From NCBI RefSeq assembly GCF_046569695.1, contig NZ_JBKHUI010000010.1, forward strand, positions 129,370-193,369: DNA of 64,000 bases, written 5' to 3'. A model generated the notes under the pieces. It was given only the letters and a program-made list of their open reading frames with translations. It was not told where the DNA came from and ran no database searches. Numbering within the stretch: position 1 is the stretch's first letter; the number at the start of each line of letters is the position of its first letter. Source of the DNA: Kluyvera sp046569695. GTDB taxonomy: Bacteria > Pseudomonadota > Gammaproteobacteria > Enterobacterales > Enterobacteriaceae. Positions 51,331 to 59,092 of the stretch are shown piece after piece. The translations under genes were made by a program, and so were the position numbers.

Positions 51331-52515
51331 ATGTCTGAAGTTACGACGTCTGCCAGCCGCCGCTGGCTGCTGATTATTGGTATTTTATTGATTGCCTCGA
51401 CGCTGCGCGTCACCTTTACCGGCGCAGCGCCTTTGCTCGACGCCATTCGCGATGAATATGGCCTGACGACCGCACAAACCGGGCTGTTAACCACCCTACC
51501 GCTGCTGGCGTTTGGCCTTGTCTCTCCGCTGGCAGCCGGGGTTGCCCGTCGCATCGGTATGGAGCGCAGCCTGTTTATCGCCATGCTGCTGATTTGCGCC
51601 GGGATCGCCGTGCGCTCCCTGCCGTCGGTGACGCTAATGTTTACCGGCACCGCCATCATTGGCTGCGGGATTGCGCTGGGCAACGTGCTGCTGCCCGGTT
51701 TAATCAAACGCGATTTCGCCTCGCAGGTGGCGAAATTTACCGGCGCGTACTCGGTGACAATGGGCGCGGCGGCGGCGCTGGGCTCGGCGCTGGTAGTGCC
51801 GATTGCGCTCAGCGGTTTTGGCTGGCGCGGCGCGCTGCTGATGCTGATGGTCTTCCCGGTGCTGGCGTTACTGTTCTGGCTGCCGCAGTGGCGAGCGGCA
51901 AAAACGACGGCTATCTCCGGCAGCGGTGCCATGCATAACCGCGGCATCTGGCGCTCGGCGCTGGCCTGGCAGGTAACGCTGTTCCTTGGCCTGAACTCGC
52001 TGGTCTACTACGTGATTATCGGCTGGCTGCCGGCGATTCTGATTAGCCAGGGCTACAGCGAAGCACATGCCGGTTCTCTGCACGGCCTCCTGCAGCTCGC
52101 CACCGCCGCGCCTGGCTTTGTGGTACCGCTGATCCTGCATCGGATGAAAGATCAACGTGGGATCGCGATTACCGTGGCGCTGATGTGCGCCGTCAGCGCG
52201 CTGGGTTACTGGCTCTTCCCGTCGCAGGCGGTGCTGTGGACGATTATCTTTGGCTTTGGCTCCGGCGCAACAATGATTCTTGGCCTGACCTTTATCGGGC
52301 TGCGCGCCAGCTCAGCGCATCAGGCCGCGGCACTTTCTGGGATGGCGCAGGCGGTGGGGTATCTGCTGGCGGCCTGTGGGCCTCCGCTGATGGGGAAAAT
52401 TCATGATGCAACGGGCGCATGGCACCTTTCCTTGATGGCGGTTGCGGTGATTGCGCTGGTGATGGCGGTGTTCGGCGGGCTCGCCGGGCGAGACAGAGAG
52501 ATTAACGTCGGGTAA
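51331..52515 (+). CDS. nimT: MFS transporter NimT (YeaN), 2-nitroimidazole exporter
   Basis: A 12-helix major facilitator of the CynX/NimT type. The second ATG at 51331 is preferred (GAG six bases upstream) over 51325, giving 394 residues. Sequence follows E. coli YeaN: TLRVTFTGAAPLLDAIRDEY, RIGMERSLFIAMLLICAGIA, ALGNVLLPGLIKRDF, and GLRASSAHQAAALSGMAQAV. Export of 2-nitroimidazole is inherited from E. coli work. The start codon choice does not change membrane topology. Confidence 0.93.
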   Translation: MSEVTTSASRRWLLIIGILLIASTLRVTFTGAAPLLDAIRDEYGLTTAQTGLLTTLPLLAFGLVSPLAAGVARRIGMERSLFIAMLLICAGIAVRSLPSVTLMFTGTAIIGCGIALGNVLLPGLIKRDFASQVAKFTGAYSVTMGAAAALGSALVVPIALSGFGWRGALLMLMVFPVLALLFWLPQWRAAKTTAISGSGAMHNRGIWRSALAWQVTLFLGLNSLVYYVIIGWLPAILISQGYSEAHAGSLHGLLQLATAAPGFVVPLILHRMKDQRGIAITVALMCAVSALGYWLFPSQAVLWTIIFGFGSGATMILGLTFIGLRASSAHQAAALSGMAQAVGYLLAACGPPLMGKIHDATGAWHLSLMAVAVIALVMAVFGGLAGRDREINVG

Positions 52516-52540
52516 AACGCAGCCCGACGCCCGGGGACCT

Positions 52541-52624
52541 ATCCTGTAGGCCTGATGAGCGTCGCGCCATCAGGCAATATTGCCGCACATTGCCGGATGA
52601 CGGCGTTGTCTTATCCGGCCTACA
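52541..52624. repeat. REP/BIME pair
   Basis: GTAGGCCTGATGAGCGTCGC begins the first unit, closed by GCGCCATCAGGC. A second inverted unit (GCCGGATGACGGCGTTGTCT) ends TATCCGGCCTAC at 52624. It separates the convergent nimT and glutamine amidotransferase genes. Confidence 0.88.
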
Positions 52625-52628
52625 TGAT

Positions 52629-53336
52629 TTACTGGGCTGCGGCGTGCAGGAAGGCCTGCACCAGCGGCGCAGGACGCCCCGCCAGCGCGTTACGCTCGTG
52701 CTGGAACAGCGTCGCCACGAAGAACGGATGCGTCACCAGTTCCACCGCGCGAATATCGCCATTATCGTCCCAGCCGGTTACCCGCAGCGGCAGCGATTTC
52801 AGCGCCTCGGCGAAATCAGCAGAGATACCGTAGTTGCAGTGATATCCCTCTTCGATAGTGTCACGGCCATAAGCGCGAGCAATCAGCGTATTGGCACGCA
52901 GTTCAATGGTGTCGCTCTTTTCCACCAGTGAGCAGGTCAGCGGCGCAATCACCATCCGGCCTTCGGTATCGGTTTCCGCATGAGCCGCATCTTCCCAGCC
53001 CATCACGTTGCGCGCGTACTCCAGAATCGCGTGCTGGAACCCACCGCAGGTGCCGAGGAACGGCAGGCTGTTTTCGCGGGCGTAGCGTACGGCAATTAAT
53101 GCCCCTTCGGTATGCTGATATGGGCTGGCAGGCACCAGCCAGATGCCGTCAAAGTCAGCGAGACTATCGGCGCTGTGCACGTCACGCGTGGCAACCCAGC
53201 GGTATTCAACAGGCACTTCCAGCACCGCGGCAGCATCGTCAAGCGCCAGCGGGATCGCCTGATGAGCAATCACATCAGCGTTGTAGTCGCCCACGAGGGC
53301 AATGCGAAGAACGGGGATCACTGCAGAGTTTTCCAT
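52629..53336 (-). CDS. Stand-alone CTP-synthase-like glutamine amidotransferase
   Basis: A 235-residue class I glutamine amidotransferase domain resembling the C-terminal half of CTP synthase but without the synthetase half. Visible are LVGDYNADVIAHQAIPLALD at the start, the nucleophile cysteine in FLGTCGGFQHAILEYARN near residue 98, and the THPFFVATLFQHE region near 208-220, which aligns with the His/Glu part of CTP synthase (usually HPEF...PE). The ammonia acceptor and physiological role are unknown. It has its own transcription unit with no synthase partner nearby. Not part of the E. coli order here, so probably accessory. Confidence 0.85.
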   Translation of the reverse strand: MENSAVIPVLRIALVGDYNADVIAHQAIPLALDDAAAVLEVPVEYRWVATRDVHSADSLADFDGIWLVPASPYQHTEGALIAVRYARENSLPFLGTCGGFQHAILEYARNVMGWEDAAHAETDTEGRMVIAPLTCSLVEKSDTIELRANTLIARAYGRDTIEEGYHCNYGISADFAEALKSLPLRVTGWDDNGDIRAVELVTHPFFVATLFQHERNALAGRPAPLVQAFLHAAAQ

Positions 53337-53473
53337 GAGAGGTCCTTATGTGCAGACGTTACGAACGGCATAAGGAGCCTCAGACTAGCGATGTCGACGC
53401 GCTTTAGCAATACCCGGATGGCGAACCCAACCAATCTTTGTGGTATGGTCGAATGGAACAAGGGAGGAAGGAT

Positions 53474-53818
53474 ATGATCCAGTGTAAACGCGTGTATGAC
53501 GACGCAGCACCTGACGATGGTTACCGTGTCCTGGTGGACCGGTTGTGGCCGCGCGGTATCAAAAAGGAAAACCTTATCGTTGATGAATGGTGCAAAGACC
53601 TTGCCCCTTCAGCCGAGCTGCGTAAGGCTTATCACGGCGAGGTCATCGACTTTGCCACCTTCTGCCAGCACTATCGCGAAGAGCTTTCGCACCATCAGGA
53701 TGAAGGCCAGCGGCTGGCCGACATCGCACAAAAGCAGGGGCTAACGCTGATTTATGCCGCCGCGAACACCGCGCAAAACCACGCGCGCGTGCTGGCCGAC
53801 TGGCTGAAAAATCGCTAA
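53474..53818 (+). CDS. yeaO: DUF488 family protein YeaO
   Basis: A 114-residue cytoplasmic protein of the DUF488 family. ATG at 53474 follows GGAAGGAT. Conserved motifs match E. coli YeaO: IQCKRVYDDAAPDDGYRVLV, DRLWPRGIKKENL, ELRKAYHGEVIDFATFCQHY, and a C-terminal LTLIYAAANTAQNHARVLAD. Function unknown. Confidence 0.93.
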   Translation: MIQCKRVYDDAAPDDGYRVLVDRLWPRGIKKENLIVDEWCKDLAPSAELRKAYHGEVIDFATFCQHYREELSHHQDEGQRLADIAQKQGLTLIYAAANTAQNHARVLADWLKNR

Positions 53819-53848
53819 CGTCTGAACGCGATGTCTGCGGACATCGCG

Positions 53849-54154
53849 TTATCCCACCAATACAGCCTGCTCCTGCGCCATCAGTGCATCCGGCGTTAAC
53901 GGCAGCAAATACTCTGAACGCACAAAAGCAAAGCCCTGCTGCCCTTCGCCCGCGCTCACTTCACCGGTCACCAGCCACAGCGCGCGCGGCGAGTCGGCGG
54001 CCAGTTCAGTCATCACCCCGTTAACCGGGTTCAAACAGCGTTCTCCTGGCTTAATCAGCGCAAACAGTTCAACACTTTTGCCGATATTAGCCCGGCCAGC
54101 GGCGGTACGGGCACCGATAATAATGGCGATGGTGCCCGGTTTCAGCGAAAACAT
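53849..54154 (-). CDS. Hypothetical protein, 101 residues
   Basis: Not recognised. The product starts MFSLKPGTIAIIIGARTAAG, is rich in short beta-type hydrophobic stretches and contains a single cysteine (GERCLNPVNG near residue 40). No signal peptide or membrane helix. A GAGAG sequence precedes the ATG, and the frame fills the gap between yeaO and yoaF, which are adjacent in E. coli. The composition is like surrounding genes, so it is probably a genuine extra gene. Confidence 0.7.
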   Translation of the reverse strand: MFSLKPGTIAIIIGARTAAGRANIGKSVELFALIKPGERCLNPVNGVMTELAADSPRALWLVTGEVSAGEGQQGFAFVRSEYLLPLTPDALMAQEQAVLVG

Positions 54155-54214
54155 ACGTCTCTCGTTAATCAGAATTATCCTGGAGGCGCAGTGTACTGGA
54201 TAAGGAATGTACTG

Positions 54215-54463
54215 TCATTTTTTCTGCGGATGATCGCGCCGCCACAGCGTCCACTCCTCAATCGTTTCACCACTCGGCAGCTTACAAAGGCTAAACTCAC
54301 CCTGAGCATTGACCTGGCGAATGCTTTCGCCGCCCTTCTGCTGACAGTACACCGCAGCAGGATTAGCCATACCGATTTGTGGTGGTGGTGGCGCATCCGG
54401 TTCAGCCGATTTTGCACATCCAGCAAGCAATATAGGCAATAGTAAAACGTAGCGACTTGACAT
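54215..54463 (-). CDS. yoaF: DUF333 lipoprotein YoaF
   Basis: An 82-residue outer-membrane-type lipoprotein. The lipobox LLAGC places lipidation at Cys16; the next residues AKSAE lack Asp at +2, favouring outer-membrane sorting. The DUF333 core is MANPAAVYCQQKGGESIRQV near 31 and LPSGETIEEWTLWRR near 62. It corresponds to E. coli YoaF. Function unknown. Confidence 0.9.
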   Translation of the reverse strand: MSSRYVLLLPILLAGCAKSAEPDAPPPPQIGMANPAAVYCQQKGGESIRQVNAQGEFSLCKLPSGETIEEWTLWRRDHPQKK

Positions 54464-54536
54464 AATTTCTCCTTGGTTTCACGCTGGAATTTAGCTTTAA
54501 ACTCCATAATTTCTTCAAATTAGCTACACTTTTGCG

Positions 54537-54631
54537 ACGTAAAGTACGTCTCGTTCTCAACTGACCAGAGAACAGAACATTCCATAATCAATGAGTTATT
54601 TTGCCCCATCCCCCCCGATGGGGCTTTTTTT
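54537..54631 (+). ncRNA. Candidate sigma-S-dependent small RNA
   Basis: In the 320-base gap between yoaF and dgcP, GCTACACTTTT (54523-54533) closely resembles the sigma-S extended -10 element. A terminator with stem GCCCCATC (54603-54610)/GATGGGGC (54617-54624), a C6 loop and T7 ends at 54631. No ORF with a ribosome site lies between, so an RNA of about 95 bases is predicted. An alternative is a terminator serving transcription from elsewhere. I cannot match it to a named RNA. Confidence 0.5.
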
Positions 54632-54783
54632 ATCTGTAATAAGAAACAGATAACCTTCCGTTACACACCTTTTAGCCACACAGTGCTTACGTTCTGGATA
54701 CATAATGTATAAAATTTAGTGAGTCCGGATTTCATTTAGGGCGAAAAACCACCACTCACGCTATCGTAGGGACCCTTGTTTTC

Positions 54784-55803
54784 ATGTCAGATATTATTCT
54801 TGCCCGGGTATCACAAACGCTTGCCTCTGAACAATCGCTTGAGAGTCTTGTTCGCCAACTGCTTGAGATGCTTGAACTGGTGACCAATATGGAATCCACC
54901 TATCTGACGAAAATTGATACCCAGGCCGACCTGCAGCACATCGTATATTCGCGCAACAGCGGCGAGATGAACATCCCGGAAAACCTCTCCGTTCCCTGGG
55001 GCGATACCCTGTGCAAACGTGCGATGGACGACGGCTGTTTTTACAGCGACCACGTGCCGGAGCAGTGGGCCGACTGCGATGCGGCGAAAGCGCTGGGGAT
55101 CACCACCTTCCTCAGCACGCCTATTCATCTGACCGACGGCTCCTTGTTCGGCACGCTGTGCGCCACCAGCACCCAACAAAAGCCGCTCAGCTTTAACAGC
55201 GAGCACGTGCTGCAGCTGTTTGCCAGCATCATTGCCCGCTATATCGAAAAAGAGTCGCTGGTGTCGCAGCTTCAGGAAGCCAACGCCGCGCTGATTTATC
55301 ACTCCTACACCGACGCGCTGACCGGCCTGCCGAACCGCCGCGCGGTGTTTGAAAATCTGGAGACGTTGTTCTCCCTCGCCCGGCATCTGAACCATTCGGT
55401 GCTGCTGGCGTTTATCGACCTCGATAAATTTAAGATGATCAACGACTGCTACGGCCACCAGGCGGGCGACGCGTTTTTACAGCAGGTGGGCCAGCGGCTA
55501 AAGCTCGGCATCTCGCCTGACGACCAGCTTGGCAGACTGGGCGGCGATGAGTTTATGGTCGCCACCCTTGCACGCGCGACGGTGCAGCTTGAGCAGTTTG
55601 CCGAAACGCTGCGCCAACTCCTGGTGGGCGACTACCTGCTAGGCGACACGCTGATTCACTATCCTGGGGCCAGCATTGGTGCCGTTGTAGTCGATCCAAA
55701 CCTGATGGACCCTGACAGCGCGCTTCGTGCCGCCGACAGCGAAATGTATCAGGATAAAAAATTCCGTCATCGCCCGGAAATTAGCGCCCAACGGGTCGAA
55801 TAA
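54784..55803 (+). CDS. dgcP: GAF-GGDEF diguanylate cyclase DgcP (YeaP)
   Basis: Cytoplasmic diguanylate cyclase of 339 residues: an N-terminal GAF sensor domain (about 15-160; DTLCKRAMDDGCFYSDHVPE near 76 and TFLSTPIHLTDGSLFGTLCA near 110) and a GGDEF domain from about 175 (DALTGLPNRRAVFENLETLF, then RLGGDEFMVATLA near 255). The inhibitory RxxD is absent (SPDD instead), so feedback inhibition is probably lost. It matches E. coli YeaP in order and length. Two tiny membrane-protein genes follow. Confidence 0.94.
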   Translation: MSDIILARVSQTLASEQSLESLVRQLLEMLELVTNMESTYLTKIDTQADLQHIVYSRNSGEMNIPENLSVPWGDTLCKRAMDDGCFYSDHVPEQWADCDAAKALGITTFLSTPIHLTDGSLFGTLCATSTQQKPLSFNSEHVLQLFASIIARYIEKESLVSQLQEANAALIYHSYTDALTGLPNRRAVFENLETLFSLARHLNHSVLLAFIDLDKFKMINDCYGHQAGDAFLQQVGQRLKLGISPDDQLGRLGGDEFMVATLARATVQLEQFAETLRQLLVGDYLLGDTLIHYPGASIGAVVVDPNLMDPDSALRAADSEMYQDKKFRHRPEISAQRVE

Positions 55804-55849
55804 TTACAGTATCATACGCGCTGTTTTAGACAACATTCAGGATGTCACA

Positions 55850-55954
55850 ATGAGATTGGGTATCGCCTTCCCCATCGTTATCTTTATTATCGCCGTGATC
55901 TTTCTGGCTTGGTTTTTTATAGGCGGTTACGCACTGCCGGGAGGAGCACAATGA
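55850..55954 (+). CDS. yoaK: Small membrane protein YoaK
   Basis: A 34-residue single-helix protein: MRLGIAFPIVIFIIAVIFLA then WFFIGGYALPGGAQ. It matches E. coli YoaK, a small inner-membrane protein of unknown role. The stop overlaps the start of yoaJ (ATGA). The weak site ahead of the ATG is GGATG. Confidence 0.88.
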   Translation: MRLGIAFPIVIFIIAVIFLAWFFIGGYALPGGAQ

Positions 55955-56025
55955 GAAAGACCACGATTATTATGCTGATCGTCGCCGTCATTACCGTCGT
56001 AGGCGTTCAGCTCGGCTGGTGGTAA
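55951..56025 (+). CDS. yoaJ: Small membrane protein YoaJ
   Basis: A 24-residue protein reading MRKTTIIMLIVAVITVVGVQ then LGWW, the counterpart of E. coli YoaJ. A strong GGGAGGAGC site lies within the end of yoaK. One hydrophobic helix fills nearly the whole protein. Overlap with yoaK indicates coupled translation; function unknown. Confidence 0.88.
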   Translation: MRKTTIIMLIVAVITVVGVQLGWW

Positions 56026-56054
56026 ATCGGGGATAAGCCGCGCCCCAGCCCGGC

Positions 56055-57536
56055 TTATCGTCTTTCGTCACGGCGTTTTTTCATCTGATACATCTCTTCG
56101 TCAGCCTGCTGGATCGCTGCATCCAGCGTCGTGACGCACGGTGCCACGCCCCAGGACACCGATAGCGGCACCGCCTGCCCCTGCGGGCTGAATGGGAACA
56201 CCGCGATCTTTGCCGCAATTCGCTCGGCAACCATATGCGCATGGGCGATATCCGTCCGACTCAGCAATACCACAAACTCGTCGCCGCCGCTGCGTATGAC
56301 CCAATCTCCGTTCGCTCGAACATCGTTTAACATACACTGCGAGATAGCCTGTAGCGCCCGGTCTCCGGCCTGGTGGCCATAGTTATCGTTGATCGCCTTA
56401 AACTTGTTACAGTCAAAAAGAATGACCGTCATAAAAGGCAGCCCGCGATCCTGAATAAGGGTAAAAATATTGCGCGTAAAGCAGCCGGTTAGTGGGTCGC
56501 GGTAAAAGCGCAGGTCGGCGTGGTTAAGGTGATAACGAATCAGCAGGAACAGTAACAGCAGCAGCACCGGCGCCATCGCCATAATCGCCAACGCATAGGG
56601 GTTGTGCGCGATAAATAGCCATACCGGGAGCGCATATTTAATTTCATAGCGCGATGAGACAGTATGAATACGGTAGCTATCCAACCAGCGACAGTTGCCG
56701 ACAATGCACAGCACCTCTCCGGTTTCACGGCTTTGATAGCCCAGAATCAGCCCTGGTGGCACCTGCTGATTAAACGCCTGGTTCAGTATCCGTTGCAGCT
56801 CGGCCCGCGAAAGGTCGTAGGCCAGATAACCGATGATATGGTTACTTGGTTCACCTTCGGAGAGATCGTAGATATAGCTCACTACGCTGTAGGCCTTATC
56901 GCCGGTAATTTTGTCGGCGTAGAAGGTGGTTGAGCTAAGGGATTTTTTACGCATGCTCTTTTGCAGCACACGGTCATAGAACATTTCCGGTTCATGGAAG
57001 AACTGACGTGGGTCGTTAGCCATCTGCGAGGTTTCAAAGCTAAACGGCACGGAATCTGTCGGAGTAAACCAGTAAAACCAGCGGCCGTCGCTGGCAATAA
57101 CATAGCGATGAATATCGTGCTGCTCGGGGTTGAGCGCCCGGATTTTATCCCGGATATATTCGGCAGCCACATAGATACAGCGGGCGCTGCGCTCGGGGCT
57201 ACGGGTAATCAGCGCGCCATGCTGCTTATCGATGCTTTTTGGATCGGCGTTAATTCCCCAGGCGCCGCCACGGGGCTTGAAAACATCGGCATCGCCGCAC
57301 AGATAGTGGCGGCTTATCTGCTGATAACGTACTCCCGCGGCTTCCGCCATCAGTTCGTTATCGTTAAACATCGTCATCATCTGGCTTTGCATCGCGTTAA
57401 CCCCCTCGCTCACCTGCGACAGCGTACGCTGGTACAAGAAGAAAACGGCAAGGCAGATGAGCAGAAAGGTGACCACCACCGAGGCAAGCAGAGACTGCTT
57501 TTTACGCAAACTATCCTGAATAATTCTCACTGACAC
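56055..57536 (-). CDS. Membrane diguanylate cyclase with periplasmic sensor
   Basis: A 493-residue GGDEF protein. Helix 1 is at about 18-36 (SVVVTFLLICLAVFFLY), a periplasmic sensor domain follows to about 310, helix 2 is at about 313-333, and the cyclase domain begins near 345 (YRDPLTGCFTRNIFTLI). The active site is RSGGDEFVVLL near 433. The inhibitory RxxD is not conserved (ANGD). The architecture resembles DgcJ and other proteins with double-helix periplasmic sensors, but I do not recognise a specific E. coli counterpart. Convergent with the yoaK-yoaJ genes. Confidence 0.9.
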   Translation of the reverse strand: MSVRIIQDSLRKKQSLLASVVVTFLLICLAVFFLYQRTLSQVSEGVNAMQSQMMTMFNDNELMAEAAGVRYQQISRHYLCGDADVFKPRGGAWGINADPKSIDKQHGALITRSPERSARCIYVAAEYIRDKIRALNPEQHDIHRYVIASDGRWFYWFTPTDSVPFSFETSQMANDPRQFFHEPEMFYDRVLQKSMRKKSLSSTTFYADKITGDKAYSVVSYIYDLSEGEPSNHIIGYLAYDLSRAELQRILNQAFNQQVPPGLILGYQSRETGEVLCIVGNCRWLDSYRIHTVSSRYEIKYALPVWLFIAHNPYALAIMAMAPVLLLLLFLLIRYHLNHADLRFYRDPLTGCFTRNIFTLIQDRGLPFMTVILFDCNKFKAINDNYGHQAGDRALQAISQCMLNDVRANGDWVIRSGGDEFVVLLSRTDIAHAHMVAERIAAKIAVFPFSPQGQAVPLSVSWGVAPCVTTLDAAIQQADEEMYQMKKRRDERR

Positions 57537-57724
57537 CCCGTACGGATGGGTTAATTCCCTGAAACGCCACCCGCGCAGCCAGCCGCTGCGTCCGGCACGT
57601 CTTCAATACGTATCAGATCATTATGGCTGAGAACTTTCGCAAGCGAGAATTTGATCCTGTCAGGAGTTAAGCGGAATGGCAATACCCATTCAGGCGGGTG
57701 AGCGCAGGGGCTCACCCGAAGTGA

Positions 57725-57985
57725 TTACTGCTGTTCTTCGGAACCTAAGAAGTAAAATCCCAGTGGGATCGAGCACAGGATAGTAAATATTGAGCTGTAG
57801 ACCATCACCATCGCCCCTTGCAGGACAAACATGCCGGTTGTCCACTCGGCGTATGGCAGATTATATTCTCTGACCACACCACCAAAAGTTGCCCGCCCTA
57901 CCACCACTAAAGCAATGGCAAATACGACTACCGCACACAGCAGGAATTTCTTGCCGTTTGGTGTCCGCAGTTTTTCCAGAATCAT
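57725..57985 (-). CDS. Small inner-membrane protein, 86 residues
   Basis: Not recognised. Two predicted membrane helices (about 13-32, FLLCAVVVFAIALVVVG, and about 54-80, VLQGAMVMVYSSIFTILCSI) are joined by a periplasmic-type loop containing REYNLPYAEWTTGMF. The N-terminus is short and basic (MILEKLRTPNGKK). GGGAGGATG sits before the ATG on the minus strand. The flanking gap 57537-57724 shows nothing else. Confidence 0.75.
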   Translation of the reverse strand: MILEKLRTPNGKKFLLCAVVVFAIALVVVGRATFGGVVREYNLPYAEWTTGMFVLQGAMVMVYSSIFTILCSIPLGFYFLGSEEQQ

Positions 57986-58092
57986 CGCATCCTCCCGACG
58001 CCGATCGCATGATATTTCGCTGTATTTGTAACATTAATGAAGCATAAATTGAATGTTTTTGTTTTCGGCGAGTAACAAGCAGGCAATAAAAA

Positions 58093-58113
58093 ACGGGAGC
58101 GCACGGCTCCCGT
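58093..58113 (-). terminator. Rho-independent terminator downstream of the carbonic anhydrase gene
   Basis: ACGGGAGC (58093-58100) pairs with GCTCCCGT (58106-58113). On the minus strand it is followed by TTTTTTATT, so it ends leftward transcription. It lies 240 bases after the carbonic anhydrase stop; the space between contains a possible small plus-strand gene. Confidence 0.8.
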
Positions 58114-58231
58114 TTTGAGTGCTGTCATCATGCTAAAGCATGGGCGCAGACGGCCAGATTCAGTCTTTCGCCGGAGCGCCCTTCTTCTCCGGTTTGCCAA
58201 GTTTAAAACAACGGCAGCGGAGGATAAGGCA

Positions 58232-58324
58232 ATGGCCTGGCAACCTTTTCTTTATGTGATTACGAACGCGTCGCCCCGGCGCTCTGCAAAACGCGGCAAG
58301 CTGAGGCTGGTTAAAAACCGTTAA
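58232..58324 (+). CDS. Possible 30-residue basic small protein
   Basis: ATG at 58232, eight bases after a GGAGG core, encodes a 30-residue peptide that begins MAWQPFLYVITNASPRR and ends KLRLVKNR. The strong ribosome site is the main support; the composition (aromatic start, basic tail) is compatible with a peripheral membrane peptide. No homologue is recalled. It could be chance, within the 3' region of the antisense carbonic anhydrase transcript. Confidence 0.35.
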   Translation: MAWQPFLYVITNASPRRSAKRGKLRLVKNR

Positions 58325-58353
58325 CGCTGCCCGCAGGCAGCGTCCGGTGGCGA

Positions 58354-58989
58354 TTATTCGAAGAAGACTTCCGGGTTATCGGCCAGGGAGACGAACGTTT
58401 TGCTGTTTTTATCCAGCGCACGAATGGCACCGCTTTCGATGTCATATACCCAGCCATGCAGACGAATCGCGTTGTCGCGCAGGCCAACGGCCACCGACGG
58501 ATGCGTCTTGATGTTGTTCAGTTGAGCAATCACGTTCTCTTCCACCATCGCGTTCACCTTATCGGTTTCAGTCGCGTAGGTTTTCTTCTCGACAACCGCT
58601 TTCGCCGCGTCGGAATAGCGCAGCCAATGGGAAACCGCAGGCATCGGCTCCAGGCACTGACAGGTGGCAATGGCTTTCATTGCGCCGCAGTTAGAGTGAC
58701 CACAGATAACAATATCGGTCACGCCCAGTGCGACAACCGCATACTCAATCGTCGCGGACACCCCGCCCGGCTCCGGGCCGAAGGACGGTACGATATTACC
58801 GGCGTTACGGATGACGAACAGCTGCCCCGGCTCCTGCTGGGTGACTAACTCTGGCACCAGACGGCTGTCGGAACAGGAGATGAACAGCGCTTTAGGATTC
58901 TGGCTGGAAGCCAGGCTACGGAAGAGTTCCTTACGTTGAGGAAAAACTTCTTTCTGAAAGTTGAGGAACCCTTCAATGATATGTTGCAT
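58354..58989 (-). CDS. Beta-class carbonic anhydrase
   Basis: A 211-residue zinc enzyme interconverting CO2 and bicarbonate. Zinc ligands are in FISCSDSRLVPEL (Cys39, Asp41) and VICGHSNCGAMKAI (His98, Cys101), and FVIRNAGNIVPSFG lies near 58. Length and sequence are closer to the CynT type than to the longer housekeeping form, but there are no cyanase genes nearby. It is divergent from nothing obvious; cdgI lies upstream on the same strand about 100 bases away. Confidence 0.93.
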   Translation of the reverse strand: MQHIIEGFLNFQKEVFPQRKELFRSLASSQNPKALFISCSDSRLVPELVTQQEPGQLFVIRNAGNIVPSFGPEPGGVSATIEYAVVALGVTDIVICGHSNCGAMKAIATCQCLEPMPAVSHWLRYSDAAKAVVEKKTYATETDKVNAMVEENVIAQLNNIKTHPSVAVGLRDNAIRLHGWVYDIESGAIRALDKNSKTFVSLADNPEVFFE

Positions 58990-59092
58990 AGCAGTATCTC
59001 TTTTTCGTTTTTACGCAGGTCATGATGAAAATCACATTTTCAGTGTACCACCTGCTCGCAGAAGGGAAAGTACTCAATCGTGTAACCCGACG

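Noticed and set aside
16055..52624. REP palindromes considered as a CRISPR-like array
   Set aside because: The units are isolated, palindromic, variable and without regular spacers; they are standard REP/BIME elements.
58114..58353. Minus-strand frame ending KKGAPAKD-stop at 58160
   Set aside because: No ATG or ribosome site upstream in that frame, and the sequence is Arg-rich without any known domain; probably transcript trailer of the carbonic anhydrase gene.
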